A stretch of DNA of 64,000 nt from Panicum virgatum. Its lineage: Eukaryota > Streptophyta > Magnoliopsida > Poales > Poaceae. This document shows positions 63,403 to 64,000 of this stretch, piece by piece; positions within the stretch are counted from its first letter, which is position 1, and each line of letters begins with the position of its first letter. Location: positions 18,673,033 through 18,737,032 of the forward strand of contig NC_053153.1 in assembly GCF_016808335.1 (NCBI RefSeq), in the 5' to 3' direction. Under the pieces are notes generated by a model. That model was given only the letters and a program-made list of their open reading frames with translations, was not told the DNA's origin and searched no databases. The position numbers and the translations under genes are program-made.

Positions 63403-63683
63403 GTTAGGTCGGAAATTAAAGTCTTGTGACAAAAAAAACTGATCCATTTAATTAATTTTATTAATTTAGAGTCCTCGTGTTATTTCTGATGATACACTCT
63501 CTATAAAGCAAAATATTGGGCCATCCATTTATGTAGACTTGAATTATTGGAACAATACAATAGTCATCTAATTCCCTTTAAAATTATGCATCTCAGATGG
63601 AATAAAACGTAATCAGTAACCAAAATAATCTCTAAATCAACATTACAATTGCTAGTCTAATTGTATTTTTTTAATCAAAGGTA

Positions 63684-63917
63684 CTTCCTTCGTTCCAAAT
63701 TATAGGTCATTTGACTTTTTTGACTCTAAATTTGATCACTCGTCTTATTTAAAAATTTATGTAAAATATTACTTCTTTTATTGTGGTTTGCTTTATCAAT
63801 ACAAGTTCCTCAAGAATGACTTAAATTTGACTATGTTTGCACAAATTTTTTGAATAAGACGAGTGGTCAAACTTTATGTCAAAAAGTCAAACAATCTATA
63901 ATTTGGATCAGAGTGAG
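63684..63917. mobile_element. 234-bp Stowaway MITE in intron 2 of the GDSL gene
   Basis: Ends CTTCCTTCGTTCCAAATTAT and CTCACTCTGATCCAAATTAT (from the right) between TA dinucleotides (63682-63683 and 63918-63919). Inner words TAAATTTGATCACTCGTCTT and AAGACGAGTGGTCAAACTTT are also inverted. Confidence 0.85.
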
Positions 63918-64000
63918 TAGCAGAGGAGGCCCTTACGTATTTTTATATAAGTTTTTATTTAATTCAGGTCTATTTTCAATATTTCACTCCCATAACGTGT

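Overview
The window looks like nuclear DNA of a grass (Poaceae). Host genes have GC-rich first exons and GT-AG introns, they are recognisable plant families (Gnk2/DUF26, MATH-BTB, QWRF, DUF716, PPR with a glutamine-rich tail, GDSL), and the spaces between them are full of transposons typical of grasses. No species can be named from the sequence alone. No rRNA, tRNA, CRISPR array or organellar segment was seen.

Layout. 1-307: start of a Gnk2/DUF26 gene (minus). 1.6-2.35 kb: nested MITEs. 4.7-6.26 kb: a small unrecognised plant gene (minus). 6.46-25.05 kb: three Mutator-like elements (MULEs) almost end to end. MULE-1 (6457-16709, 9-bp target duplication) carries a transposase with one frameshift, a plant-mobile-domain (PMD) gene and three GRF-type zinc-finger genes. 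MULE-2 (16751-21958) carries degenerate PMD and GRF genes and no transposase. MULE-4 (about 22018-25047) carries a deleted transposase and a GRF gene with a C-terminal membrane anchor. 25.18-35.34 kb: a MATH-BTB gene split by an 8.8-kb Tat-type Ty3/gypsy retrotransposon (25522-34329) and by a 281-bp hAT-type MITE (34738-35018). 36.5-38.8 kb: QWRF-motif gene (minus). 40.5-41.4 kb: DUF716/TMEM45-like gene (plus). 45.3-48.0 kb: last exons of a Pol I-type 5'-3' exonuclease gene (minus), with a MITE in its last exon and a Pack-MULE-like element in an intron. 48.24-52.38 kb: a complete-length but inactivated PIF/Harbinger element. 52.9-55.5 kb: GRP23-like PPR gene (minus). About 56.15-60.06 kb: MULE-3, with a Myb/SANT-like gene and a truncated transposase. 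60.6-60.85 kb: GDSL exon-1 pseudogene. 62.87 kb to the end: an intact GDSL esterase gene start (plus), running out of the window.

Most striking: (1) MULEs of this locus repeatedly carry short GRF-type zinc-finger genes, and two of them also a PMD gene, so transposase + PMD + GRF looks like a cargo module of a MULE lineage. (2) Three of them sit in what was about 0.4 kb between two divergently transcribed host genes. (3) The retrotransposon is dotted, in both LTRs and in the spacers of its coding part, with one palindrome-based repeat, ACCGGTCAGACCGGT, read in all three frames. All exon structures are hand-read from splice signals and conserved motifs; no alignment or database search was possible.
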